Notes: generated by a model from the sequence alone, not told the origin. 64,000 bases of DNA from Salinivirgaceae bacterium (GCA_017557785.1 JAFYYA010000055.1:62001-126000), one strand, 5' to 3'. Shown: positions 16,377 to 24,678, counted from the first letter of the stretch. Numbers and translations: made by a program.

Positions 16377-17644
16377 ATCACTTCATCGCCGCCGAGTGGT
16401 TGCAGCAACTCAACGTTACGTAACTGATTCACAAGATTTTGATTGGTTTGAACCTTCACCTTTATATAGTTGTCGGTGAAGCCGCACATCTCACCGCTGG
16501 CGTGCTCGCCTTCGAAAAGGACGGGACGCGTTTTGCCTATCTGGCTGTCGATGAACACTTTTGTCATCTCTACCCCCACAGCAATCAACTGCTGGCTGCG
16601 GTGCTTACGAATCTCGTTCGGCACCATCTGCATCCTAACAGCCAACGTGTTAGCGCGTTCCGAATAGGGGAAGACGTGCAGATAGGACAGGGGCAGCGAG
16701 CGCACGAAACGGCACGCTTCGTCGAAGTCGGTTTCCGATTCGGTTGGCACGCCAACAATCACGTCAGCGGCAATGCACGCATCGGGTATCAGGCTTTTAA
16801 TCAATTCGATACGTCGTGCGTAGAAATCGGTTGTGTAGCGGCGGTGCATCAGCGATAGCAGGCGGTCGGTGCCGCATTGCAGCGGAATGTGAAAATGCGG
16901 CATAATTACTTCAGAATCAGCCACGTGGCGGATAATCTGGTCGGTGAGCAGGTTGGGCTCAATCGACGATATGCGCAGCCGTTTCAGGCCGTCAATCCGC
17001 TCAAGTTCGGTGAGCAGTTGAAACAGATTCTCGCCGTTGGCGCGGCCGAAATCGCCAATGTTCACGCCTGTGAGCACAATCTCGCGGATTCCGCGCTCGA
17101 CGGCTTCGCGAGCCACGGCTACGGTGCGCTCGACGGTGTTGCTGCGGCTGCGTCCGCGGGCGTGCGGAATGGTGCAGTAGGCGCAGAAATAGTCGCAGCC
17201 GTCCTGAACCTTGAAGAAACTGCGGGTGCGGTCGCCAAACGAGTAAATCGGTTCAAAAACACGGCTTTCTTTCGATACCGAAATCACTGGCTTCGGCTGC
17301 TTCTGCAGACGGCCGATTATGTCGGTCAGGTCCATCTTGTTGTCGGACCCGAAAATGTAGTCAACACCTTGAATAGAGGCTACTTCGTCGGGCTTGAGTT
17401 GCGTGTAGCACCCAATGGCCACGAGAATGGTTTCGGGGTTGCGGTTCAGAATCTTATGAATGGCCTGGCGGCTTTTCTTGTTAGCCAGTTCGGTCACGGT
17501 GCAGGTGTCGATAACCGTCACATCTGCTTGACAGTCAGCATCAGCACGCTCGTAACCAGCATTCTCGAACTGCTGTACAATCCACGACGTTTCAGAGAAA
17601 TTCAACTTGCAGCCAAGCGATATGTATGCAACCTTTTTCGGCAT
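16352..17644 (-). CDS. mtaB: tRNA t6A37 methylthiotransferase MtaB
   Basis: The 430-residue enzyme converts t6A at position 37 of tRNA to ms2t6A. The N-terminal MTTase domain carries cysteines in SLGCKLN, DTCTVT and AIGCYTQ for the auxiliary 4Fe-4S cluster. The radical SAM motif is CDYFCAYC (about residues 150-157), followed by IPHARGRSRS. A C-terminal TRAM-like region (about 365-430) binds RNA. Length and the KLN variant match MtaB rather than MiaB or RimO. The last codons (VMGKLRIES) lie inside a heptad repeat, suggesting the stop codon has drifted within repeat sequence. A -7 promoter element lies 21 nt upstream. Confidence 0.92.
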   Translation of the reverse strand: MPKKVAYISLGCKLNFSETSWIVQQFENAGYERADADCQADVTVIDTCTVTELANKKSRQAIHKILNRNPETILVAIGCYTQLKPDEVASIQGVDYIFGSDNKMDLTDIIGRLQKQPKPVISVSKESRVFEPIYSFGDRTRSFFKVQDGCDYFCAYCTIPHARGRSRSNTVERTVAVAREAVERGIREIVLTGVNIGDFGRANGENLFQLLTELERIDGLKRLRISSIEPNLLTDQIIRHVADSEVIMPHFHIPLQCGTDRLLSLMHRRYTTDFYARRIELIKSLIPDACIAADVIVGVPTESETDFDEACRFVRSLPLSYLHVFPYSERANTLAVRMQMVPNEIRKHRSQQLIAVGVEMTKVFIDSQIGKTRPVLFEGEHASGEMCGFTDNYIKVKVQTNQNLVNQLRNVELLQPLGGDEVMGKLRIES

Positions 17645-17664
17645 CTCAAATGTTTTTCAGGGCG

Positions 17665-17672
17665 CAAATATA
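17665..17672 (-). promoter_or_regulatory. -7 promoter element for mtaB
   Basis: TATATTTG on the minus strand matches TAnnTTTG exactly and lies 21 nt before the ATG at 17644. No good -33 TTTG was found at 18-21 nt. Confidence 0.5.
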
Positions 17673-17683
17673 GTCAGTTGGGA

Positions 17684-17711
17684 GTTATAAGTTTTAAGTT
17701 ATAAGTTAAAA
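17684..17711. repeat. Degenerate 7-bp phased repeat upstream of mtaB
   Basis: Four in-phase heptamers: GTTATAA, GTTTTAA, GTTATAA, GTTAAAA. The core word is the same as in the first run of the 16241-16376 spacer. Confidence 0.7.
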
Positions 17712-17819
17712 AGGTATAAAGCAAAAGGCATAAGAGACTCACCGCGTGTGTCTGCAGAAATGTAGCGTTCCGCATCTGCTAAAGGCATACATTTAACTAA
17801 TAATGAAATATGATTTTTA

Positions 17820-17827
17820 TATATTTG
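17820..17827 (+). promoter_or_regulatory. -7 promoter element before the orphan lipoprotein gene
   Basis: TATATTTG matches TAnnTTTG and lies about 40 nt before the ATG at 17868, in an AT-rich stretch. Confidence 0.45.
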
Positions 17828-17867
17828 TAATATCTATTAGTTAATTAACTATTTAGAATATTATACT

Positions 17868-18341
17868 ATGAAAAAACATATTACATATTCTGTATTTTTT
17901 ACAATTTTTTTAATGGTAGGTTGTGGAGAAATATTCCATTTCAATCTTAGTTATGAGTGTAATGCTACAAATGAAACAATATTAATAAAGGGGGGTGTTC
18001 CTATTGATACTCTCTATTTTTATGACACAATAAATACAACGCTTACCAATAAAAAATATAGGATAGATAAAAAAGAGACCATAACAAAAGATACTCTTTT
18101 CTTTTCAAAAGATAGTGTATTAAAGTTTTTTCATCCAAAAGGGGAATGTTTTGATAGAGGACTTTATTATGAAGACTATGAGCATGATGATGTTGGTGAA
18201 GAATACGGATTAATTGTCGGCCCTGATGATAACCATTCTCTAATACTTTTTATTACACAAGAAGGCTACGAACTTCTTAAAAATAGTGATTACGACAGTG
18301 TTGCTATGGTATATGATTTTTGCATAATCGTACATGGATAA
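17868..18341 (+). CDS. Orphan AT-rich lipoprotein of unknown function
   Basis: The 157-residue product starts with a lipoprotein signal peptide and lipobox (LMVGC, Cys at about residue 19), so it should be lipid-anchored after Sec export. No known domain is recognised; the mature part is mixed alpha/beta with two regularly spaced cysteines and many Asp and Tyr residues. The gene is visibly AT-richer than its neighbours and uses A/T-ending codons, unlike the GC-richer genes on either side. It has its own -7 element and repeat-filled flanks, which suggests recent acquisition or weak selection. Confidence 0.65.
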   Translation: MKKHITYSVFFTIFLMVGCGEIFHFNLSYECNATNETILIKGGVPIDTLYFYDTINTTLTNKKYRIDKKETITKDTLFFSKDSVLKFFHPKGECFDRGLYYEDYEHDDVGEEYGLIVGPDDNHSLILFITQEGYELLKNSDYDSVAMVYDFCIIVHG

Positions 18342-18345
18342 ATAG

Positions 18346-18433
18346 TTTGTGAATCGGATAATTGGTGAATCGGTGAACCGAAAAGGACTACAGCCCACCG
18401 ACACGGGACATTAGACTATCGTCAAATCATCAT
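18346..18433. repeat. Phased repeat spacer downstream of the orphan lipoprotein
   Basis: The first part has an 8-nt period (TGAATCGG, ATAATTGG, TGAATCGG). From 18385 it returns to heptamers: GGACTAC, AGCCCAC, CGACACG, GGACATT, AGACTAT, CGTCAAA, TCATCAT. The second run resembles the words at 13796-13830. Confidence 0.6.
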
Positions 18434-18512
18434 AATTCAAAAGTTCCAAACACTTTTTATCGACAAATTTTATGTTTTCGGCAAAAAAAAGTATCAGATA
18501 TCGGCTTTTATA

Positions 18513-18520
18513 TATCTTTG
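18513..18520 (+). promoter_or_regulatory. -7 promoter element before the siaC-like gene
   Basis: TATCTTTG matches TAnnTTTG and lies about 60 nt before the ATG at 18582. No clear -33 element. Confidence 0.5.
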
Positions 18521-18581
18521 TCGCAACAACACATCGCCGAAAGGCAACACATTTACAAGCATTTTTTAAAACATAATCGGT

Positions 18582-18965
18582 ATGGCAATTGCCCCTTTGA
18601 TTATTGAAAGTAGTGAGTTGACACCAGAAGTTGTTCTCGACAAGGACAGTAATGTCTTTATGTTTAAAGGTAAATCGCTGCCCGAAAATCCATTGGGATT
18701 TTACAAACCCATTCTGAACTGGATTGACGAATACGCCATGGAGCCGAACGCCAGCACTGAAGTCAATTTTATGATGATTTATTTCAACACTTCGAGTTCA
18801 AAGGTCTTTCTCGACATTATGAAGAAGTTCGAGGCCATAAACCGCTCAGGCAGTAAGTGTTGCATTAATTGGTACTACAAAGAGGACGACGAGGAGATGC
18901 TTGAAGCCGGTGAAATCTATTCAGAGCGCGTCAGCCTGCCGTTCAATCTGTTTGTGGAACAATAA
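18582..18965 (+). CDS. SiaC-family regulatory phosphoprotein (DUF1987)
   Basis: The 127-residue protein matches the DUF1987/SiaC family throughout its length, with the central MMIYFNTSSSKVFLDIMKKFE block. In Pseudomonas, SiaC is phosphorylated on a threonine in this block by the kinase SiaB and dephosphorylated by the PP2C phosphatase SiaA; unphosphorylated SiaC activates the diguanylate cyclase SiaD. Thr70 here is the likely equivalent. The partner genes siaA, siaB and siaD are absent from the window. It has its own promoter element, and the M64 peptidase gene begins 65 nt downstream. Cytoplasmic signalling protein; the partner here is unknown. Confidence 0.8.
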   Translation: MAIAPLIIESSELTPEVVLDKDSNVFMFKGKSLPENPLGFYKPILNWIDEYAMEPNASTEVNFMMIYFNTSSSKVFLDIMKKFEAINRSGSKCCINWYYKEDDEEMLEAGEIYSERVSLPFNLFVEQ

Positions 18966-19030
18966 GTTGCTTCCATTTTTCCGTTTTTTTGCGATGGACG
19001 ATGCTGTCCGTTGGCCACATTTTGCCACCA

Positions 19031-20305
19031 ATGAAGAATTGTCTGATTTTCGTTTTCGTATTTTCGGTTGTGCCGATGTTTGCACAAAACATTGATTATG
19101 ACCGATTTTTTACTGATGCTTGCTTGCGCATCGATTATGAGATGGTGGGGCGGCGCGATACGGAATTTGTTGTTCTGAAAGATTTGATGGAGCAGGGGCA
19201 ATGGGCTGGTTCAAAGTCGATTAGTGGACAGCCGGCACAGTTGGGCAACTATCGGTTCTCGCTCATCGATTCGCTGTCAGGCACGCTCATCTACAGCAAT
19301 GGCTTCAGCGGACTTTTCAACGAGTGGCAGCAGTCGCCCGAAGCGCTCACCACCACGGCATCGTTCTACCACGTCAATCTGGCACCAATGCCGCGCCGTA
19401 CCGTGCTTTTCCGCCTTGAGCGCACCAACTACGACAAGCCTGGCCATTCGACCATTGCAGAGTTTTATATCAACCCCAAAAGCAAATTCATCCGTCGCGA
19501 AAGCACTAAACCGCTGAAATACACAGTTGTGCAAGACGGCAATGATGTGAACTCGAAAATCGACATCGCCTTTTTGGCCGAGGGCTACACCGCCGACCAA
19601 ATGGATAAGTTCCGCGCCGATGTCAGCCGCTTTTGGAACTATATGTCTGGCGTTGAGCCATATAGCAGCAATAAAGACCGATTCAATGTTTACGCCGTAG
19701 AGTCACCGTCGGTAGAGAGCGGAACTGACATTCCAAACCAAGGCATCTTCCGCAACACGGCTATGAACTTCACTTTCAGCACTTTCGATGTCGACCGCTA
19801 TTTGACGACCTTTGATATGAAGTCCGTTCACGATATTGCCGCCGCAGTGCCTTACGAGCACATTATTATATTGGTGAACACAAGCGAATATGGTGGAGGT
19901 GGGTTCTATAATTTTTATTGTGCGGGCACTGCCGACCACAGTCTGTCGCTGCGAGTGATGGTGCATGAGTTCGGCCATTCGTTTGCAGGATTGGCCGACG
20001 AGTATTTCTATGCCGACGAAGCCAACGAGGAGATGTACAGCCTTCAGCGCGAGCCGTGGGAGCCGAACCTAACCACGCTCATCGATTTCGACTCGAAATG
20101 GAAGCCGATGCTTGACGCCCAAACGCCTGTACCCACACCGCGAACCAAAGACTATGTGGGCAAAGTTGGTGTTTTCGAGGGTGGCGGCTATCAGACCAAA
20201 GGCATCTACAGTCCGTTCCAAGACTGCATAATGCGCTCGAACACACCAAAAACATTCTGCCCGGTTTGTCACAAAGCCATTCTTCGCGCAATTCTCGGCG
20301 AATAA
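19031..20305 (+). CDS. M64 family metallopeptidase (IgA peptidase-like)
   Basis: The 424-residue exported protein has a signal peptide (cleavage near PMFAQ), an N-terminal beta domain (about 20-150) and a C-terminal peptidase M64 domain. The zinc motif is MVHEFGHSFAGLADEYFY (about residues 312-329), with the HExxH pair and a downstream acidic ligand in the family position. M64 enzymes of gut bacteria are known to cleave the IgA1 hinge or other mucosal proteins; the substrate here is unknown. The ATG at 19031 is chosen because an earlier TTG frame start would add a non-signal extension. A hairpin terminator follows at 20380. Confidence 0.87.
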   Translation: MKNCLIFVFVFSVVPMFAQNIDYDRFFTDACLRIDYEMVGRRDTEFVVLKDLMEQGQWAGSKSISGQPAQLGNYRFSLIDSLSGTLIYSNGFSGLFNEWQQSPEALTTTASFYHVNLAPMPRRTVLFRLERTNYDKPGHSTIAEFYINPKSKFIRRESTKPLKYTVVQDGNDVNSKIDIAFLAEGYTADQMDKFRADVSRFWNYMSGVEPYSSNKDRFNVYAVESPSVESGTDIPNQGIFRNTAMNFTFSTFDVDRYLTTFDMKSVHDIAAAVPYEHIIILVNTSEYGGGGFYNFYCAGTADHSLSLRVMVHEFGHSFAGLADEYFYADEANEEMYSLQREPWEPNLTTLIDFDSKWKPMLDAQTPVPTPRTKDYVGKVGVFEGGGYQTKGIYSPFQDCIMRSNTPKTFCPVCHKAILRAILGE

Positions 20306-20379
20306 TACAAATCCAAAGTTGACGAGAAATCAACCTTGTGCTAATTGTTTGAGATCTACGCCCATAATCAAAAAATTTT

Positions 20380-20413
20380 TTTTCGGAAAAGAACCGAAAA
20401 GTTTTTATGTTTG
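20380..20413 (+). promoter_or_regulatory. Terminator hairpin followed by a -7 promoter element
   Basis: A TTTTCGG/CCGAAAA stem (20380-20400) with a T-run ends the M64 transcript. TATGTTTG (20406-20413), an exact TAnnTTTG, then lies about 25 nt before the next ATG at 20439. Confidence 0.55.
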
Positions 20414-20438
20414 TTAAAACTTTAAAAACAAGTACGGT

Positions 20439-21746
20439 ATGAGAAAAATATTATTGGCGCTAGCGGCATGCATGTTTGTTGCTGTATCAGCCGATGCCCA
20501 AATCAATCTGAACAAGTTGCAGAAGGCCGCTCAGGGCGCAATGAAGCAACAGAACAAGTCGAATTCGAACTCAAATTCAAACACATCAAAATCAACGTGG
20601 ACGTGCGACAAATGCAACCACAGCGGCAACACGGGCAATTTTTGTGCTGAGTGCGGCGCCAAGCAGATAACCGCACAAGAGAAGCAAGCCGCCGAGCAGG
20701 CCGCACGCAATCAGGCCGAGGCCGAGAAGAATGCCGCCGCAGCCGCGCAAATCAAACTCATCGAGGCTGAGGAAGCCCGAATCGACGCGCTGCATTTCAA
20801 TCAGAAAAACGACCCTGCCTTCAGCCGCACATCGCGCGAAGCAACGTGGGAGTTCATCAAGAAATCGCCAATCCAATACCCAAGAACTCAATTCTCTCAA
20901 GGCTGGGACTACTACCGCGCCGAGGGCACTTTCGGGTTGTTTGAGTATTGGGACGACTATGTGATGCCGAAATCGTTCCCCAAGAAACCTGAAAACATCG
21001 CTTTGCGCGAATTGCAGATGAACTACCGCCCTTACGACGAGACTGCGATGTTGTCCGAAAACCGCCAATACGGATTGTATGCAATTGACAGAAACACACC
21101 GCATTGCGTCTATTACAATATGGACTGCTATGCGTCAATTGAGCTGATGGACTATCTGCTGACGGAACTTGAAAAGAACGGTTTCGCACCCACCCGTCGG
21201 CCCGACAAGTACGGCAGGGATGAGATGGACAAAGGCTACGACTACAAGTGGATGATGTACGGCAACGACTATTTTGCCTATATGACCTGCCGCAAATCGT
21301 TAGGTCACGATGGAGAGTACTCGTACGAGCTTGCGTTTGTGCCGCACAATAAGGAGTCGGTTGACGTGTTCGACGGTGTGCCGATGCCTGTTGAGGGCTA
21401 TCCTACAGGAAAACTTGAAGCCGGTGTGTGCCACAACACTCATGCCGACTATTGGGAGTTTGACCCCGATGACAGTTTCGACGGCACAAACAAGAAGCCG
21501 GGTACGCACTGGGAGTTGCGCGAATATGAGTTCCCATGCTTCTCGCTTAACGGATTCAACAAGTATTGCGCACGTCTCGAAAAAGCCGGATTCACTAAGA
21601 AAAACGGTTATTATGATGACGAAAAATTCTGCCACCACGTGACATTCGTGAAAGGCAATTACACGGTTTCGCTCACTTTGGACCGCGACAAGCACATCTT
21701 GACACTGAATGCTTGCGATTTCGCACTTCTTACGGAAGGATGGTAA
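20439..21746 (+). CDS. Exported zinc-ribbon protein of unknown function
   Basis: The 435-residue protein has a signal peptide ending VSADAQ, then INLNKLQKAAQG, an Asn/Ser-rich linker and one CxxC-x9-CxxC zinc ribbon (WTCDKCNHSGNTGNFCAECG, about 53-72). A charged, Ala/Gln/Glu-rich helix follows (about 75-115), then a roughly 320-residue C-terminal region rich in Tyr, Asp and Trp that matches no family I know. Its N-terminal layout is shared with the next gene, 39 nt downstream, so the two are probably co-transcribed. Zinc ribbons of this W.C..CG...GKFC..CG type are usually cytoplasmic; finding one behind a Sec signal is unusual. Confidence 0.7.
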   Translation: MRKILLALAACMFVAVSADAQINLNKLQKAAQGAMKQQNKSNSNSNSNTSKSTWTCDKCNHSGNTGNFCAECGAKQITAQEKQAAEQAARNQAEAEKNAAAAAQIKLIEAEEARIDALHFNQKNDPAFSRTSREATWEFIKKSPIQYPRTQFSQGWDYYRAEGTFGLFEYWDDYVMPKSFPKKPENIALRELQMNYRPYDETAMLSENRQYGLYAIDRNTPHCVYYNMDCYASIELMDYLLTELEKNGFAPTRRPDKYGRDEMDKGYDYKWMMYGNDYFAYMTCRKSLGHDGEYSYELAFVPHNKESVDVFDGVPMPVEGYPTGKLEAGVCHNTHADYWEFDPDDSFDGTNKKPGTHWELREYEFPCFSLNGFNKYCARLEKAGFTKKNGYYDDEKFCHHVTFVKGNYTVSLTLDRDKHILTLNACDFALLTEGW

Positions 21747-21785
21747 ACGATTGATATTTAATATAAAACTTAAAATTAATTCGAT

Positions 21786-23237
21786 ATGAAAAAATTTGCT
21801 TTGATTGCATTTGGAGTGATTTTCGCATCGGTGGCCACCGACGCCCAAATCAATATGAACCGCTTGAACAATGCGGCTAAACGTGGAGCTGAACGCGCTG
21901 TTGAGCGCAAAGTTGAAAAAGAAGTAAATAAGGCTGTCGAAAATGCCCTTGAAGGGAACAGCCGTAAGAACAACGATGCCGATGAGTATCTTGAGCTGAA
22001 CGATATAGAAGAGACACCGGCTGCAAACACCAGCGGTTGGACGTGTGAGAGCTGCGGCACAAGCGGCAATGAAGGCAAGTTCTGCAACGAGTGCGGCGCC
22101 AAGAAGCCCGAAGCCAAGGCAGCAGCATCGTGGAAATGCCCGCAGTGCGGAACCGATGGCAACACCGGCAAATTTTGCAACAATTGCGGCGCGAAAGCAG
22201 GTATGAATTCAAAGGCTTCAATCTCGTGGAACAACTACGATTTTGTGGCAGGCGATGAAATCATTTTCGAGGATAATCAAGTGGGTGAGAAGGTTGGTGA
22301 GTTCCCGTCGAAGTGGGATGTTTTTAACGGTTATGCGCAGATTGCCGAGCTTAACGGCGAAAAATGCATATCACTTTCGCAAGATGGCGAAATCACACCG
22401 CTCTTCAACGACAACAAGCCGTACTTGACTGACCAATTCACAATTGAGTACGATGTTTGGATTGTCTATGGTCCTGATTATAATACCGATTTCAACCCGC
22501 ATAGCTGGCAAATTACCACACATTTGCCCAGCGGCGATAAAATTCGCTCAGACAGAGGCGGTTTTTATTTCCATCATCAAGTTTCTACAAATCGTGACGT
22601 CAAAACTTTGGACGATGCCTATTTCTCATACGAATGGCGGCTTCCGAATAGCGACGAAACTCGCAGTGGCAGTGCAAGGCTTGACAAAGTTGCCATCAAC
22701 GCTTGGCATCACGTGGCAATATCGTTCAATAAGAGGGCTTACAAGGTTTATTTCGACGAGAAAAGGATGATTAACATCCCGAATGCCGAAAAACCGACCT
22801 ATTTTTGGATAAGTTGCAATCAGAACGAAGCCGTTTTCTTCATCAAGAATGTCCGTATAGCCAAGGGTGCTGTGCCATTGTACGACCGTATGGCATCTGA
22901 CGGAAAATTCATCACCTACGGCATCACTTTCGATGTTGGCAAATCGGTAATCAAACCCGAGTCGATGGGCGAAATCAACCGCATTGTCAAGCTGATGCAG
23001 GAGAATCCTGACCTGAAATTCGAAGTTCAGGGCCACACCGATGCAACCGGTAATGCTGCTGCCAATCAGACACTTAGCGAGCAGCGCGCCCAAGCCATTG
23101 TGGCCAAGCTCACCGAGTTGGGCGTCAGCGCCGACCGCCTGACTGCCGTTGGCAAAGGTCAGACAACGCCATTGGCGGACAACAGCACCGACGAAGGCCG
23201 TGCCCGCAACCGTCGTGTTGAGTTTGTGAAGAAGTAG
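21786..23237 (+). CDS. Exported double zinc-ribbon, LamG-like, OmpA domain protein
   Basis: The 483-residue protein has a signal peptide ending VATDAQ, an amphipathic helical stretch rich in Ala, Glu and Lys (about 25-60), two consecutive CxxC-x9-CxxC zinc ribbons (about 80-135), a concanavalin/LamG-like beta domain (about 150-345) and a C-terminal OmpA domain (about 370-480; QGHTDATGNAAANQTLSEQRA). The OmpA part should bind peptidoglycan, so the ribbons would sit in the periplasm. The N-terminus is homologous to that of the preceding gene. A 15-bp terminator hairpin follows. Function unknown. Confidence 0.8.
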   Translation: MKKFALIAFGVIFASVATDAQINMNRLNNAAKRGAERAVERKVEKEVNKAVENALEGNSRKNNDADEYLELNDIEETPAANTSGWTCESCGTSGNEGKFCNECGAKKPEAKAAASWKCPQCGTDGNTGKFCNNCGAKAGMNSKASISWNNYDFVAGDEIIFEDNQVGEKVGEFPSKWDVFNGYAQIAELNGEKCISLSQDGEITPLFNDNKPYLTDQFTIEYDVWIVYGPDYNTDFNPHSWQITTHLPSGDKIRSDRGGFYFHHQVSTNRDVKTLDDAYFSYEWRLPNSDETRSGSARLDKVAINAWHHVAISFNKRAYKVYFDEKRMINIPNAEKPTYFWISCNQNEAVFFIKNVRIAKGAVPLYDRMASDGKFITYGITFDVGKSVIKPESMGEINRIVKLMQENPDLKFEVQGHTDATGNAAANQTLSEQRAQAIVAKLTELGVSADRLTAVGKGQTTPLADNSTDEGRARNRRVEFVKK

Positions 23238-23266
23238 GCCGTTTCGGCAATCATATTTCAATTATT

Positions 23267-23309
23267 ACGGAAGAATTATGGGTGTTTACCATAATTCTTC
23301 CGTTTTTTC
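23267..23309 (+). terminator. Strong terminator after the zinc-ribbon operon
   Basis: A perfect 15-bp stem (23267-23281 with 23289-23303) and 7-nt loop, followed by a T-run. Confidence 0.92.
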
Positions 23310-23320
23310 ATCAATGTGGC

Positions 23321-23328
23321 TATCTTTG
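23321..23328 (+). promoter_or_regulatory. -7 promoter element before the duplicated lipoprotein gene
   Basis: TATCTTTG matches TAnnTTTG directly downstream of the terminator, about 73 nt before the ATG at 23402. Confidence 0.5.
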
Positions 23329-23401
23329 TTCGTTGGAAAAAACGTTTATAATTGAATATTTGAGAAGATAATAATTGTAAAATATTTAAAATCAAATTAC
23401 T

Positions 23402-24562
23402 ATGAAAAGAATTAAATTTCTAGCACTGTTAGCATTCGCTGCATTCACGGCTGTATCGTTCAATGCCTGCAAAGGTGACGACGATGGTGATGATGATAAC
23501 AAGGATGAAAATGTCTTGGTCGAGAAAAACGGTACGAAATACACTGTGAAAATCAGTGATTTGAGTGATAACGACAGCGAATTGTCATTTACAGAAACAT
23601 ATAACTACGTTGAACCTGATGAAGCCAAGGTAGAGATGAAATATGTTTTCAAATATGCGGCCAGCATTGCGTTGGAGCCTGCTGATAGTACTACAACTGA
23701 CAGCGTTTCTACATCGGCACCTGCTGAGGTTGTAAAAGATTCTTTGCCAATTACTTTGTGGAAGATAATCACCACTTGCGACAAAGAAGAATATGCACAA
23801 TCGGTGTACGAGAGTTACAAAGCAGATTCAACTGAAAATGCAAATGCTGTAATTGAGATAGATGACAATGTTGTAACTTGCACTTACAGCGGTGAAGAAG
23901 ATTTTATCTATCTTATGGTTAAGGCAATTTACGACCGCCATAAAGAAAGCATTGATAAAGATATGGATAAAGCCAAAGCTGCAGCTGAAGCCAATAAGAA
24001 CAAGGAAAACAAACCTGAAGAAACCAAGCCTAGCACGAACAGTAAAAATTCTCGCTTGGATTTGACCAAAGACGCTGATGAAACGAAGAAAGACACATCG
24101 TCAATCACAATGACATATGTGAAAGCGAGTGCCGGACAAGGCGTGGCCTACAACTACAAACTAAACGAAGATGGCACTTTTGCATCGGGTACGGTTGTGG
24201 TTGCGTTTAAGAATGCCGATGACGCCAAGGCTTACGCCAAAGCTGAGAGCCGAGCAAAAGATGAAAACGGCGACCGCATCTACAAATCAGTCAGCGTCGA
24301 TGGCGGCAACGTTGTGTTAACCTATTCGTCGAAGGCTCTTGCCAATATGACGGAAGAAACAGCAAAAGCATTGTTCAACGAAAAGAAAGCCGAAATTGGA
24401 GCTAGTAATCCTTCTACCCCCGAAGAAGAGAACAATGGTGAGAATAATGAGGAAGAGAACGGAGAGAACAACGGTGAAGGGAACAGCGAGAACGGTGGCG
24501 AAAACGAAGGCAATAACGAAAATTCTGACAATCAGGAAGACACACCACAATCAGAAGAATAA
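23402..24562 (+). CDS. Internally duplicated lipoprotein with acidic Asn/Glu/Gly-rich tail
   Basis: The 386-residue product has a lipobox (SFNAC, Cys at about 22), followed at once by a run of acidic residues (KGDDDGDDDNKDEN), a common outer-membrane surface-export feature in Bacteroidota lipoproteins. Two related domains of roughly 100 residues follow, about 40-190 and 235-330. The second ends SVDGGNVVLTYSSKALANM and the first has the parallel EIDDNVVTCTYSGEEDFIY. They are separated by a Lys/Glu/Asn-rich linker. The last 50 residues are low-complexity Glu, Asn and Gly. No known family. Monocistronic, with terminator. Confidence 0.68.
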   Translation: MKRIKFLALLAFAAFTAVSFNACKGDDDGDDDNKDENVLVEKNGTKYTVKISDLSDNDSELSFTETYNYVEPDEAKVEMKYVFKYAASIALEPADSTTTDSVSTSAPAEVVKDSLPITLWKIITTCDKEEYAQSVYESYKADSTENANAVIEIDDNVVTCTYSGEEDFIYLMVKAIYDRHKESIDKDMDKAKAAAEANKNKENKPEETKPSTNSKNSRLDLTKDADETKKDTSSITMTYVKASAGQGVAYNYKLNEDGTFASGTVVVAFKNADDAKAYAKAESRAKDENGDRIYKSVSVDGGNVVLTYSSKALANMTEETAKALFNEKKAEIGASNPSTPEEENNGENNEEENGENNGEGNSENGGENEGNNENSDNQEDTPQSEE

Positions 24563-24590
24563 AGTAGAATTCATTACCGATAACAAAAAA

Positions 24591-24615
24591 GCGAGCCGCA
24601 AGGTTCGCTTTTTTA
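24591..24615 (+). terminator. Terminator after the duplicated lipoprotein gene
   Basis: A 7-bp GCGAGCC/GGTTCGC stem with GCAA loop, followed by seven T residues. Confidence 0.88.
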
Positions 24616-24651
24616 TTGTGGATTGATTTTGAATCAGCATTTAAAATAACA

Positions 24652-24678
24652 AAGGCGAGCCTTTTGCAGGTTCGCCTT
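24652..24678 (-). terminator. Terminator of the alpha/beta hydrolase gene
   Basis: An 11-bp stem (24652-24662 with 24668-24678, one wobble); on the minus strand it is followed by a short T-run. It lies about 20 nt beyond the stop codon at 24701. Confidence 0.75.

Noticed and set aside
16877..17704. Plus-strand open frame of 275 codons
   Set aside because: It is antisense to mtaB, whose radical SAM and MTTase cysteines are intact. The frame reflects codon bias of the real gene.
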